From: Alitta virens
Taxonomy: Eukaryota; Annelida; Polychaeta; Phyllodocida; Nereididae
Reading direction: 5' to 3'
Length of the DNA: 64,000 bases
Assembly: GCA_932294295.1 (NCBI GenBank)
Contig: OW028580.1
Location: 6,849,374-6,913,373 of the forward strand
The notes beneath the pieces were generated by a model. The model had not been told where the DNA came from and did not search any database. It saw only the letters and a list, made by a program, of their open reading frames with translations. Below, piece by piece: positions 25,454 through 34,613 of this stretch; positions within the stretch are counted from its first letter, which is position 1; each line of letters begins with the position of its first letter. A program made the translations under genes and the position numbers.

Positions 25454-25597
25454 TATATGCTTTGTGTTATCGTGATTCATGCACAGTAATTTCATGATGT
25501 GATGAAATGTAATGTTGACAGAACAACACATTTATCATGCTTTATGTAATGTATTGTAATGTAAAAGCAATTACTATATATTCATTAGAGAACTTAC

Positions 25598-25703
25598 CAA
25601 GTGACTGGCAGCCATCAAATACTAGGCTTATTTCATCAATCAGAAGTTGAGGTGTTTCTCTTGATAAAGTGCTGTGATATGTCAAAATGACATTTATTTC
25701 AAT
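25598..25703 (-). CDS. Membrane protein, second complete MAM domain, last exon
   Basis: The acceptor is ATTTCAG|ATTGAA and the donor CTTG|GTAAGT, phase 0 to 1. It reads IEINVILTYHS...LLIDEISLVFDGC, the conserved C-terminal strand of MAM domains (xxxIxxDDIxxxxGxC type). It splices in frame to the LDLa exon at 24861. Confidence 0.88.
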
Positions 25704-26269
25704 CTGAAATTATAATTGAAAAACAATTTCCAAAGATTAAAGTTGCATATATCTAAAAATCAATGGTGAACTTCAAAATCTTATTTTGGTTCTTGGTAAA
25801 AAAACAGTCAGACTATGTGATTTCGCAGCATTGCTCTAACGGTGCCAAAACTAGGTCAATTACGGCGCCCGTTGATTCCAATGAAGTGGCGAACAAAATA
25901 GTTCTTTAAATATCACCGAATCTGAAGCCGTGTCGTTTTATTATGTAATGATAGGTGTGGTTTTGTTTTCCTTATGGTTAAATAATCTAATAAACGCTGT
26001 AAAATTCCTTGCTCCCCAACCAGGATCGTTGCTCCGTTCGAAATATGGCAGACCCTTAGGGCTATCACCAGTCATTGGTGGAGGTGGTGGTGGATTAGGG
26101 TTTATCGTCTTTCTGCACCTGATGGGCTAATTAGGACAGGTAGGGACCATGGCAATGAGACGAAGGATGAAACAGCCTGTTGTTGGAAATGAGCATGCTA
26201 CCACTCAGTAAGACCCCCATCCCCAATGGATGTTAGACCGGTAAATCTTTAATTTAAATACCAATTTAC

Positions 26270-26526
26270 CTGGTATGGAAGGCTTTGTTGTGGTATATCA
26301 AGTGTATGTTGTACCCATCCATCTGTTTGGTTAATTGATTTTCTTGCAGTCATGGCAATGTTATTAGTGATTCCAATTTGTTTGACTTGAATTTGTCCAT
26401 ATTTCGACCACCCTCCAGATGCACAGACATAGTAAGATAAACAGGCAGGACTGTTTGATGACGTCACAGTGGGGCTTCTTATTTTTCCAAATTGACCGTA
26501 AATTTTGAGGTATTGACCCTCTGATC
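26270..26526 (-). CDS. Membrane protein, second complete MAM domain, central exon
   Basis: The acceptor is GTTTTCTAG|GATCAGAGG and the donor TACCAG|GTAAAT, phase 1 to 0. It shows KIRSPTVTSSNSPACLSYYV, the MAM core (A.L.SP....CL.F.Y). It is clearly homologous to the exon at 44322-44581. Confidence 0.88.
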
Positions 26527-27015
26527 CTAGAAAACAAAGTAAATCAAATAACTTCATTGATGAAAAATCGTCAATTTCATTGATTGTTGTTGATTCAATA
26601 GCTTCAGTCAGACACTTGAGCTTGAAATTTGTAGAAGACTCATAAGATCCAGGATCCCAAAATAAGCAATGTCTAATGTCGCCATTTCAAAAATCTAATG
26701 TCTCATCATGCTTATGTCACCTTTTAACTAAATATATAATTAATAGGAATATGAAAACTGTTGGCCACTACTGTAGGTGTCTCTGGTGTGCCTGCATAGA
26801 AAGCCCTCTGGTGGAGTATAAGTAAGTGAAGCAATCCTTGCGGGTCAACTGAATATCATGTTTTTCTCTTTTATCTCTGACAGAACATTGTTCAGATCCC
26901 TGAGCACTGTGCAAAATGATACCAAGAGAACCTGTTTGTTTATAGACTGCCAATGTATTTGATGATTTGTGGTGTCAAAAATGCCCACTCTTATTTTGTT
27001 AAAAATCTGACTCAC

Positions 27016-27138
27016 TTCCGGAAGAGGAGTCATGTGGAGGGTTCTCACTTCCGGTCTCGTCTGCACTCTCCAGCAACCAATTGCCTAGGATGATGTCCCA
27101 GTTACATAACGTTCCTTCGAAATTACACGAGATGTCCT
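27016..27138 (-). CDS. Membrane protein, second complete MAM domain, first exon
   Basis: The acceptor is TTCCACAG|AGGACATC and the donor CCGGAA|GTGAGT, phase 1 to 1. It reads DISCNFEGTLCNW, the standard MAM start (CdFE...CgW). It follows the preceding MAM domain without a linker. Confidence 0.88.
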
Positions 27139-27372
27139 CTGTGGAAGGAAAAATATGTCAGTGTTGACAATTTCTTATGCTAAGTTCATGGGCTTGTATG
27201 GGAAAATTGCAAAACGCTCTGTATAACTTATAATTTTGGACTATGTATAATATTCTTAAAATATTAATGTCACATCTGGTTGTATTTATCAAAATAAGCA
27301 ATAAATCAACTGGCTCAGTAAAACTTAAATATCAATTAATTAGAGACATAAAGATAGCAAATTGAAACATAC

Positions 27373-27469
27373 CCATGTTATAACAATGGCCTTTCAGAAT
27401 GCTGATATCATCTAGGGCAATTTGGCTGTCAATTTCACCACCTCTCATTACCTCAAACAGAGGATTTTT
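27373..27469 (-). CDS. Membrane protein, first complete MAM domain, last exon
   Basis: The acceptor is TTGTGTACAG|AAAAATCC and the donor ATGG|GTATGT, phase 0 to 1. It reads EIDSQIALDDISILKGHC, the MAM C-terminal signature with the last Cys. Confidence 0.88.
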
Positions 27470-28162
27470 CTGTACACAAAAGAAGTTGAATTTAAAATTT
27501 TTTTATCAACCTTGAATTATTTATCAGCTTTTTATCCTTATGCTGCACGTTTGTCTATAATCATAGCAATTTCCGTTTTTTTCTTTTTTAAGTATTTTCA
27601 AAAAATTTTTATATTCCCCCATTAGTCATTACCATGAAGTTTCAATTGTATGTTGCATTTTAAATATCATCTCTATGCTTGCAAACTCGAGCAAGGGCTC
27701 CAGTAAATAAGTCGCCAATCAGCAGAGAGCCAAACATATTTAAATGAGTTGACCCTGCCGTGACATGGCCTGACCACTACCCCTGGCCAATGAGGTCAGG
27801 CCTGAAACTCAGAAGGGTAAAACATTGGATAAAACCATATTGAACCATGAGGGTTTTGTTTACTAGAGAAATGGTGTGTACACATCAATTGAAGCCATTA
27901 AAGTGATTATGAAGTATTTACACTGTTTCACACAAATGAATGAATACTATACACTGTACACTGTGCACAGGGGACAGCCCATCGAATTGTTTTTGTTAGT
28001 TTGACTGCTCTTTCCTGGGTAGCAAATGGTATTTACTGCTCTTGTAAGAAGGACAATGGCAGTTTAGATATAAAGTTATGTCACTTTTGAAAGACCAGGA
28101 CACATGAATTCAAATAAATATAAGAAATTTTAAAATCTTTATTTTAACAATGAATAACTTAC
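27470..28162. other. Intron, nothing recognised
   Basis: AT-rich intron sequence between two exons of the first complete MAM domain. No repeat or exon seen. Confidence 0.5.
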
Positions 28163-28296
28163 ATTTATGTCAAAATTCATCCTTTCCAGTTGTCCTCGAT
28201 GCCACTTGTCGCCATGGTTACCCTTTCGGGACCAAGGTGGAATTCCATTTTGTCCAGTGATACCCCAGTACACACCCAAAATACCCGGATCCTTGC
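28163..28296 (-). CDS. Membrane protein, first complete MAM domain, third exon
   Basis: The acceptor is AATAATTAAG|GCAAGG after a pyrimidine tract, and the donor ATAAAT|GTAAGT, phase 1 to 0. It reads GILGVYWGITGQN...PPWSRKGNHGDKWHRGQ, the MAM segment with the conserved W..x.G..G..W pattern. Confidence 0.87.
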
Positions 28297-28377
28297 CTTA
28301 ATTATTGAAAAAAGAAAAGAAATAAAATGTTCACAGAGTTTTTATGGGTGTATGTTGCTTTCATTCAAGAAAATTGA

Positions 28378-28747
28378 CAAACTGTGTGTTGTATGGAGAA
28401 AGTCCTTGAGGGTAGTGTGGCGGCTCCCTTACCGAACACACTGTGGGATTGTGGCTGCTCTATCCAGTTCTCTATGTGGGAAGCATATGTTTATCTCCCG
28501 TTTTATGACATTTGCCGCTGCAGTTATAAACCATCCAACCAGTGCAGTGAGCTATGTGATGAGGGCTGCATTGAAATGTTCAATGTCTATATTTAGAAAA
28601 AATCTGCAGTTTTGCTGCAATGAACTTGGATTATCCAACATGGAAGATATTCATGAAAGGAATAAAACCTCAATAAAACTCTTATGTACTGAAAAGTGCA
28701 AGATGGCCCTAAGACATGATGCCAAAGTTATTTACGAAACTGAGTGA
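28378..28747 (+). mobile_element. C-terminal fragment of a LINE reverse-transcriptase ORF
   Basis: An open frame on the plus strand reads VVWRKSLRVVWRLPYRTHC, then a helical region with HMFISRFMTF and SYVMRAALK. The W+K-R-VW-LPY-TH motif is typical of the region downstream of the RT domain in several non-LTR retrotransposon clades. The frame ends with a natural stop at 28745-28747. It lies in opposite orientation inside the host intron. Confidence 0.6.
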
Positions 28748-29112
28748 TGTCAGAGACAATTTGTCAGAAACTGTACTTGAACCAACAGAGGTTCGCCAAA
28801 TGATATTTGAACTTGCCATAAATTGAATTTCATTTTTCTTGACATATAATTTCACGTGTTCTATTATATATGTACGAATAAATAATATATATTACAAAAT
28901 ATACAACTGACCCTCTCTATCTGATACTGCCAAGTAACAAGGTGCTATAGTATCAGGGATAGCATCTGCCTCATCCGCTAAAAACCATAGCAACACTTCA
29001 TCAACATATGGCTTTTATGAAAGTGTAGTTGTTTCACATCACCAAGAAAGTTCAGTTTGTTTGACATCAACGTTTTTACCACTAGAGTATACTGTTTGCT
29101 GACATCAACACA
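28748..29112. other. Intron, nothing recognised
   Basis: AT-rich sequence between the LINE fragment and the 41-bp minisatellite. Confidence 0.5.
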
Positions 29113-30236
29113 TAGGTTCTACTAGAGTGTGGTTTGCCAACATCAGAGCATGGCTTATACTACCAGAGTGTGGTTTGCCAACATCAGAGCATGGCTTATA
29201 CTACCAGAGTGTGGTTTGCCAACACCATAGCATGGCTTATACTACCAGAGTGTGGTTTGCCAACATCAGAGCATGGCTTATACTACCAGAGTGTGGTTTT
29301 CCAACATCAGAGCATGGCTTTTACTACCAGAGTGTGGTTTTCCAACATCAGAGCATGGCTTATACTACCAGAGTGGTTTTCCAACATCAGAGCATGGTGT
29401 ATACTACCAGAGTGTGGTTTTCCAACATCAGAGCATGGCTTATACTACCAGGGTGTGGTTTTCCAACATCAGAGCATGGCTTTTACTACCAGAGTGTGGT
29501 TTTCCAACATAAGAGCATGGCTTATACTACCAGAGTGGTTTTCCAACATCAGAGCATGGCGTATACTACCAGAGTGTGGTTTTCCAACATCAGAGCATGG
29601 CTTATACTACCAGAGTGTGGTTTTCCAACATCAGAGCATGTCTTATACTACCAGAGTGTGGTTTTTCCAACATCAGAGCATGGCTTATACTACCAGAGTG
29701 TGGTTTGCCAACATAAGAGCATGGCTTTTACTACCAGAGTGTGATAACACCAGAGCATGGCTTATACTACCAGAGTGTGGTTTTCCAACATCAGAGCATG
29801 GCTTATACTACCAGAGTGTGGTTTTCCAACATCAGAGCATGGCTTTTACTACCAGAGTGTGATAACACCAGAGCGTGGCTTATACTACCAGAGTGTGGTT
29901 TTCCAACATCAGAGCATGGCTTATACTACCAGAGTGTGGTTTTCCAACATAAGAGCATGGCTTTTACTACCAGAGTGTGGTTTTCCAACATCAGAGCATG
30001 GCTTTTACTACCAGAGTGTGGTTTTCCAACATCAGAGCATGGCGTGTACTACCAGAGTGTGGTTTTCCAACATCAGAGCATGGTGTATACTACCAGAGTG
30101 TGGTTTTCCAACACCAGAGCATGGCTTATACTACCAGAGTGTGGTTTGTCAACATCAGAGCATGGCTTATACTACCAGAGTGTGGTTTTCCAACATCAGA
30201 GCATGGCTTATACTACCAGAGTGTGGTTTTCCAAAA
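29113..30236. repeat. 41-bp minisatellite, about 27 copies
   Basis: Units contain CCAACATCAGAGCATGGC and TTATACTACCAGAGTGTGG, with point variants (TTTTACT, GTATACT, GTTTGCC/GTTTTCC) and a few shortened units lacking about 2 or 20 bp. Since 41 is not a multiple of 3, the same peptide pattern appears successively in all three frames, which explains long overlapping open frames that are not genes. It lies in the intron downstream of the exon at 30498. Confidence 0.92.
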
Positions 30237-30497
30237 CCACCAAGTTAACATGGGACACATAGGAACATGACTCATCATGCCCACTTTTCAGTCACCAAAA
30301 ATGCAAAAGTCTTCTGGAATCACTCTTACATCTCACTGTAACTGTTATGTCAGATAGGCTTTTGCTCTTAGAATCAAGAGAAAATTGAAGAGTGATTCTA
30401 CGTAATTATTACTCGTAACGATAATAACATCAAGGCTGTTTCTCTTCGAATCACCAGCCAAATCACCAAACCGACATGAAGCATGGCTTTTACTTAC

Positions 30498-30620
30498 CTC
30501 GCATATGATACCAGAAGGACAAGCAGTATGGTGAACTTGAATCAAGAGCAGATCCAATCTCAACCACGTAAACAAATGACTTGAGTGCATTCCATTGGAA
30601 GTGGGTCCGTACATAAGATC
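30498..30620 (-). CDS. Membrane protein, first complete MAM domain, second exon
   Basis: The acceptor is TTGTTGGTAG|GATCTT and the donor CGAG|GTAAGT, phase 1 to 1. It reads SALDSSSPYCLSFWYHMRG, the MAM core CLxFWYHMxG. Confidence 0.9.
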
Positions 30621-30814
30621 CTACCAACAAAGAAAATGAAGATTTTTTACTACAAAATAATGTCAGTGAATTAAAGGAATTGATAGATCAAACTGATATT
30701 TTGGAATTACTGGAACCAAATAATTAAGACATTCATTCTAAACTTTCTGGCAGTAATCGCATCTTTGGGACCCAACAAAAGTGGGTCCCAATGTTGGAAT
30801 GGTCTTAAAATTTC

Positions 30815-31045
30815 AACTCACCATTTCATACTCACTCGCAATTTTGTATTCACCATATTACACTCATTCACCATTTTGCATTTACTCACAATTTTTGTAC
30901 TAACTCACCATTTTTCATTTACTCACAATTTTGTACTAACTCACTATTTTGCATTCACTCAAATTTTTTTACTAACTCACCATTTTGCATTTACTCTCAA
31001 TGTTATAGTCACCATTTCGCACTCACAATTTTGCATTCACTCACT
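30815..31045. repeat. Degenerate tandem repeat of CACTCA/ATTTTGCATT phrases
   Basis: Irregular repetition of ACTCACCATTTTGCATT and ACTCACAATTTTGTACTA over about 230 bp. Confidence 0.75.
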
Positions 31046-31050
31046 CACTG

Positions 31051-31122
31051 CCCAGATAGCAATATTGGCCAAAGTCGGCCAGTGCCAGGCATGTGTCAAG
31101 CTGATGTGGCATTTTATCTGGG
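31051..31122. mobile_element. 72-bp CCCAGATAGC-type palindromic element
   Basis: It starts CCCAGATAGCAATATTGGCC and ends GGCATTTTATCTGGG; the termini are inverted repeats. It is inserted between the degenerate array and the ACTC microsatellite. Confidence 0.55.
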
Positions 31123-31123
31123 T

Positions 31124-31165
31124 ACTCACTCACTCACTCACTCACTCACTCACTCACTCACTCAC

Positions 31166-31196
<31 letters not shown>

Positions 31197-31202
31197 CTCA
31201 AA
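31124..31202. repeat. (ACTC)n then (AATC)n microsatellite
   Basis: A pure ACTC run converts to an ATCA run within one array. It directly abuts the donor side of the exon at 31211-31369, only a few bases from the splice site. Confidence 0.9.
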
Positions 31203-31210
31203 TCACTCAC

Positions 31211-31369
31211 CAATTATGTCGCCACCAGTATGGTCTTCCGATGGCCCATAGATGTCATGAGTGGTTCCTGTTTCTTGTTTCCATCCTGTCCGCCAAGTAG
31301 ACCACGTATTGCAGGTTGCATCATTACCTTCCGCAAAATCACATGCTACCATCCCAGAGATTTGTCCAA
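31211..31369 (-). CDS. Membrane protein, first complete MAM domain, first exon
   Basis: The acceptor is TTATTTTAG|TTGGACAA and the donor ATTG|GTGAGT, phase 1 to 1. It reads VACDFAEGNDATCNTWST and PSEDHTGGD, the N-terminal half of a MAM domain (CDFE..., DHT.g.G). It is joined to the LDLa exon at 32083. Confidence 0.9.
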
Positions 31370-31408
31370 CTAAAATAAATCAGTGAACAGTTTAATGATA
31401 ACATTCTG

Positions 31409-31498
31409 CCCAGACAGCATTCCATGTTGGCCTCCATAGTTACATCTTATGTACATCTCTGATGTCGCGCCAATGTCATTCCGATTTGGAATGCTATT
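31409..31498. mobile_element. CCCAGATAGC-type palindromic element
   Basis: Left CCCAGACAGCATTCC, right CGATTTGGAATGCTAT. These are inverted-repeat ends of a short non-coding element. Confidence 0.5.
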
Positions 31499-31675
31499 AT
31501 AAAAACTTATACTTAAACTTTTAAACTTATTAGAAGAACATGGCAATGGGAAGCATGAATGGCATTTGCTAAAGATACTTATAGACCCTGTCGGATCAGC
31601 TGATCGGGCAGTAAGTGCCTTTTCTTATAAAACCTGTGTCAATAATTTCTTCGAAAGGCGGCAGATATGGCTGAG

Positions 31676-31753
31676 CCCAGATAGTAGGTCAGATTGTTCC
31701 AACATTAGCTGTCTTTAGCTGATAATGTCAAGCTGATGTACATATAATCTGGG
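31676..31753. mobile_element. CCCAGATAGC-type palindromic element
   Basis: Starts CCCAGATAGTAGGTC and ends ATAATCTGGG. Diverged short copy. Confidence 0.45.
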
Positions 31754-32082
31754 AGCACAGGCGTCAATCAGCGAATTAAATCATTGAAATACGCGGTAAA
31801 TCAATAATAAGAACGTAGTGCTTGACTGGGACGGGGAATGTTTGGCTGCCCAAGAGGAAGCCTCGGATTGGCTTAAATGGTCGCAGAAGTGAAAGTCGAC
31901 AAGTGCGGACTTCACGGGAGACACTTGCTTTTTCTGGACAGTACAGTGTTTGCCAAATTTCGATGAAAGTGCTTTGACCTATCTTTTGTTGCATTTTGTG
32001 CCTTCAATGATGAAGTGCTTCTTGCAAAAGCTTTTTTTAGTCTGTACATAATTTTTAATTGTTATATACTATGTTCTCTTAC

Positions 32083-32214
32083 TTGTGCATCTGGCATGGG
32101 CATAGCTTTCGTCCTCAAAATCTGAGCAATCCTTGTGGTTGTCGCAAACTTTTTCCTGTGAAATGCAAGTTCCATCTAGGCATCTCCATTCATTATTTTT
32201 ACATGCGTATCCAC
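32083..32214 (-). CDS. Membrane protein, LDLa exon between CUB and MAM
   Basis: The acceptor is AATTGCAG|GTGGATAC and the donor ACAA|GTAAGA, phase 1 to 1. It reads CKNNEWRCLDGTCISQEKVCDN, then KDCSDFEDES. The calcium signature is altered (FEDES in place of SDE) and the sixth Cys lies a few residues later than usual. Confidence 0.85.
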
Positions 32215-32573
32215 CTGCAATTGTCAGCATCATATTATACAAATATTGCCAAAGGATGGTGAGGGGTCCAATACAGAGTTTTTATTTGCTGAGGAAGAGC
32301 CATACTGGACAAGAAATTTACCTTCTTCAGAGTCAAATAAAACTAATAGATTGGACAATTTATTCTCCAATGGGATCCTATATAACTTTTTTGGTCTAAT
32401 ATGGATTTTAGTGTCCAATGTAATTTGTTATCAATATAACACAATATTGGATGTCACTGGTTGTGAATGAGGAAAACTGGTTGAACAAACACATTTCAGT
32501 AGAGAAATTAGATTATATTTTCCACTGATCTGCTGGGGGCAAACCATTTACCCCATAGTAGCTAAGCCATCAT

Positions 32574-32720
32574 GTTATGTCGCGTTATGTCGCGTTATGT
32601 CGTGTTATGTCATGGCATGTCATGTCATGTTATGTCATCATGTTGCGTCATGTTGTGTTGTGTCATGTTGTGTCATGTTATGTTATTATCATATCATATG
32701 CCGTGTCATGTCATGTCAGT
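32574..32720. repeat. Degenerate TGTCATGT/CGCGTTATGT repeat
   Basis: Repeats of 5 and 10 bp (CATGT, CGCGTTATGT) over about 150 bp, intronic. Confidence 0.8.
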
Positions 32721-32763
32721 GATTATCATGATTTACTAGAAAGCTGCTACATGTACTCTATAC

Positions 32764-32877
32764 CTTGGGCATCTTCTTCAATGGGCAAGATTTCAAATTC
32801 AGCCCTGTATCCGGTATTGACGAACTGGGGATCTGTTATTATTTGCACTTCTGCCCAGTTGTCATCACTAAGCGTTT
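32764..32877 (-). CDS. Membrane protein, CUB domain, last exon
   Basis: The acceptor is GAATTTTAG|AAACGC and the donor CAAG|GTATAG, phase 1 to 1. It reads VQIITDPQFVNTGYRAEFEIL, the CUB C-terminal signature (f.sd.s....GF.a.y). Confidence 0.87.
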
Positions 32878-32994
32878 CTAAAATTCAAGATGACATTTAA
32901 GAAAAAAATTTAATATCAGAACATTTATCATCACTTGTATTTCTAATGCGATTCAAATTATGTAGATTTCTTAAATGTCAAAGTCTTAATTTAC

Positions 32995-33098
32995 CACATA
33001 TTCCTTCCCAAATGAAGAGGTAGCTATACGTTCCATTGCCGTTGTAAGGAATGTCGTTGAAAGTGACAAAATCTTGACGCGTATCATCTAGTCTAAAT
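32995..33098 (-). CDS. Membrane protein, CUB domain, middle exon
   Basis: The acceptor is TTTGGCAG|ATTTAGAC and the donor TGTG|GTAAAT, phase 2 to 1. It reads FRLDDTRQDFVTFND, then LFIWEGIC, equivalent to the f.le....C..D.l.i.dg...C region, with the earlier Cys replaced. Confidence 0.85.
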
Positions 33099-33312
33099 CT
33101 GCCAAAGAAGAAACATGTGATCAGCCGTGAGAAGCAGACGTAATGATGAGATAAAAAGGCTTGCAGTCAACAATATGCCACCAATTAAAAAACTAAGGAT
33201 ACTAAACAATGAATAACATAAATTAATATTTGATTATTATTGAAATAACGTTTCACGACTTCCAGATGAAACTTTTTTGATAATCTATTTATACAGAAAA
33301 AAAACCATTTAC

Positions 33313-33481
33313 CTTTGGAATTTCAAGCAAACTTTCTTGGTCCCAGGTATGAAATCCTTCGAATCAATGGAAATTCTCTGGATGCAATTCTGGTTGTTTT
33401 TGTAATTAAAAGGGTAATTAGGGCTCTCAACTATCCCACCCCCTGTCGTCCCATCCAAGTATTGGTTGCAGGTCACATCTC
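33313..33481 (-). CDS. Membrane protein, CUB domain, first exon
   Basis: The likely acceptor is TAATTACAG|GAGATG and the donor CAAAG|GTAAAT (phase 2). It reads TCNQYLDGTTGGGIVESPNY then PFNYKNNQNC, the classical CUB start C...G.I.SPnYP..Y....C. Joining this acceptor to the upstream LDLa exon (ending in T at 41780) gives TGA. Either an exon is missing in between, or AG three bases further (GGAG|ATG) is used. See findings. Confidence 0.85.
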
Positions 33482-33540
33482 CTGTAATTATTTAATAAAG
33501 TGATACTTGTGATGTAGCATTAATAGCCTACATTATACAC

Positions 33541-34334
33541 ATATACTATGCCTCATCAGTTAGGCATTGGCCCAACAACAGCCAACAACGGCCAGCATGG
33601 GAGCGATGTTGACTTAACTTGGTATATTATAGGAACGATGTTGACCTAATCTGGTATATTATGGGAATGATGGTGACCTAATCTGGTATATTATGGGAAC
33701 GATGTTGACCTAATCTTGTATATTATGGGAACAATGTTGACCTAATCTGGTATATTATGGGAATGATGGTGACCTAATCTGGTATATTATGGGAACGATG
33801 TTGACCTAATATGGTATATTATGGGAACGATGTTGACCTAATCTGGTATATTATGGGAATGATGTTGACCTAATATGGTATATTATGGGACCGATATTGG
33901 CCTAATCTGGTATATTATGGGAATGACGTTGACCTATTCTGGTATATTATGGGAACGATGTTGACCTAATCTGGTATATTATGGGAATGATGGTGACCTA
34001 ATCTGGTATATTATGGGAACGGTGTTGTCCTAATCTGGTATATTATGGGAACGATATTGACCTAATCTGGTATATTATGGGAATCATGTTGACCTAATCT
34101 GGTATATTATGGGAACGATATTGACCTAATCTGGTATATTATGGGAACGATGTTGACCTAATCTTGTATATTATGGGAACGATGTTGACCTAATCTGGTA
34201 TATTATGGGAACGATGTTGACCTAATCTGGTATATTTGGATGAAACTTCATTCCAGATAACATGCTAGATCAGCTCAACATTGGCATGATGTTGGCCAAC
34301 ATTGTTTCAATGTTGTTTGGAACGCTATCTGGGA
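33541..34334. mobile_element. CCCAGATAGC-family element expanded by an internal minisatellite
   Basis: The left arm has GCATTGGCCCAACAACAGCC. The right arm has GGCCAACATTGTTTCAATG and ends TTGGAACGCTATCTGGG. Between them lie about 20 copies of a 32-bp unit that resembles the interior of this element family. Confidence 0.5.
33608..34237. repeat. 32-bp minisatellite, about 20 copies
   Basis: The unit contains GGGAACGATGTTGACCTAAT and CTGGTATATTAT, with recurrent variants AATGATGGTG and AACGATATTG. Copies are very regular. Confidence 0.93.
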
Positions 34335-34407
34335 TAGTGCAATTGTTGTACAACATTAATTAAGCCATGTACTGCTATAAATTGCATACCCAGAAAACAT
34401 ACCACAT

Positions 34408-34526
34408 CCCAGATAGCTTTCGGAATCCTTTCAACGTCAGCGCGATGTTGGTGATGTTAATACGATGTTGTAATGACAGTGGCATAAATGGAAACCATGC
34501 TGGGCCGATTTAGAATGCTGTCAGGG
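34408..34526. mobile_element. CCCAGATAGC-type palindromic element
   Basis: Left CCCAGATAGCTTTCGGAAT, right GGCCGATTTAGAATGCTGTC; ~120 bp, non-coding. Confidence 0.5.
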
Positions 34527-34613
34527 ATTGGCTAAAGTTTGCCAAAAGTTGGCCATGTCAGCTCAAAGTTGGCTAAGATGACTTTATATCGGCTTTATGT
34601 TGGCCCCTGACAT

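Noticed and set aside
29113..30236. Possible CRISPR-like array (regular repeats)
   Set aside because: Units are contiguous without unique spacers, in a eukaryotic intron. The 32-bp and 60-bp arrays fail for the same reason.
29113..30270. Overlapping open frames of 160-240 codons with a repeated Phe/Gln/His/Thr-rich peptide
   Set aside because: They arise from the 41-bp minisatellite read in successive frames, with no start context or splice sites of their own.
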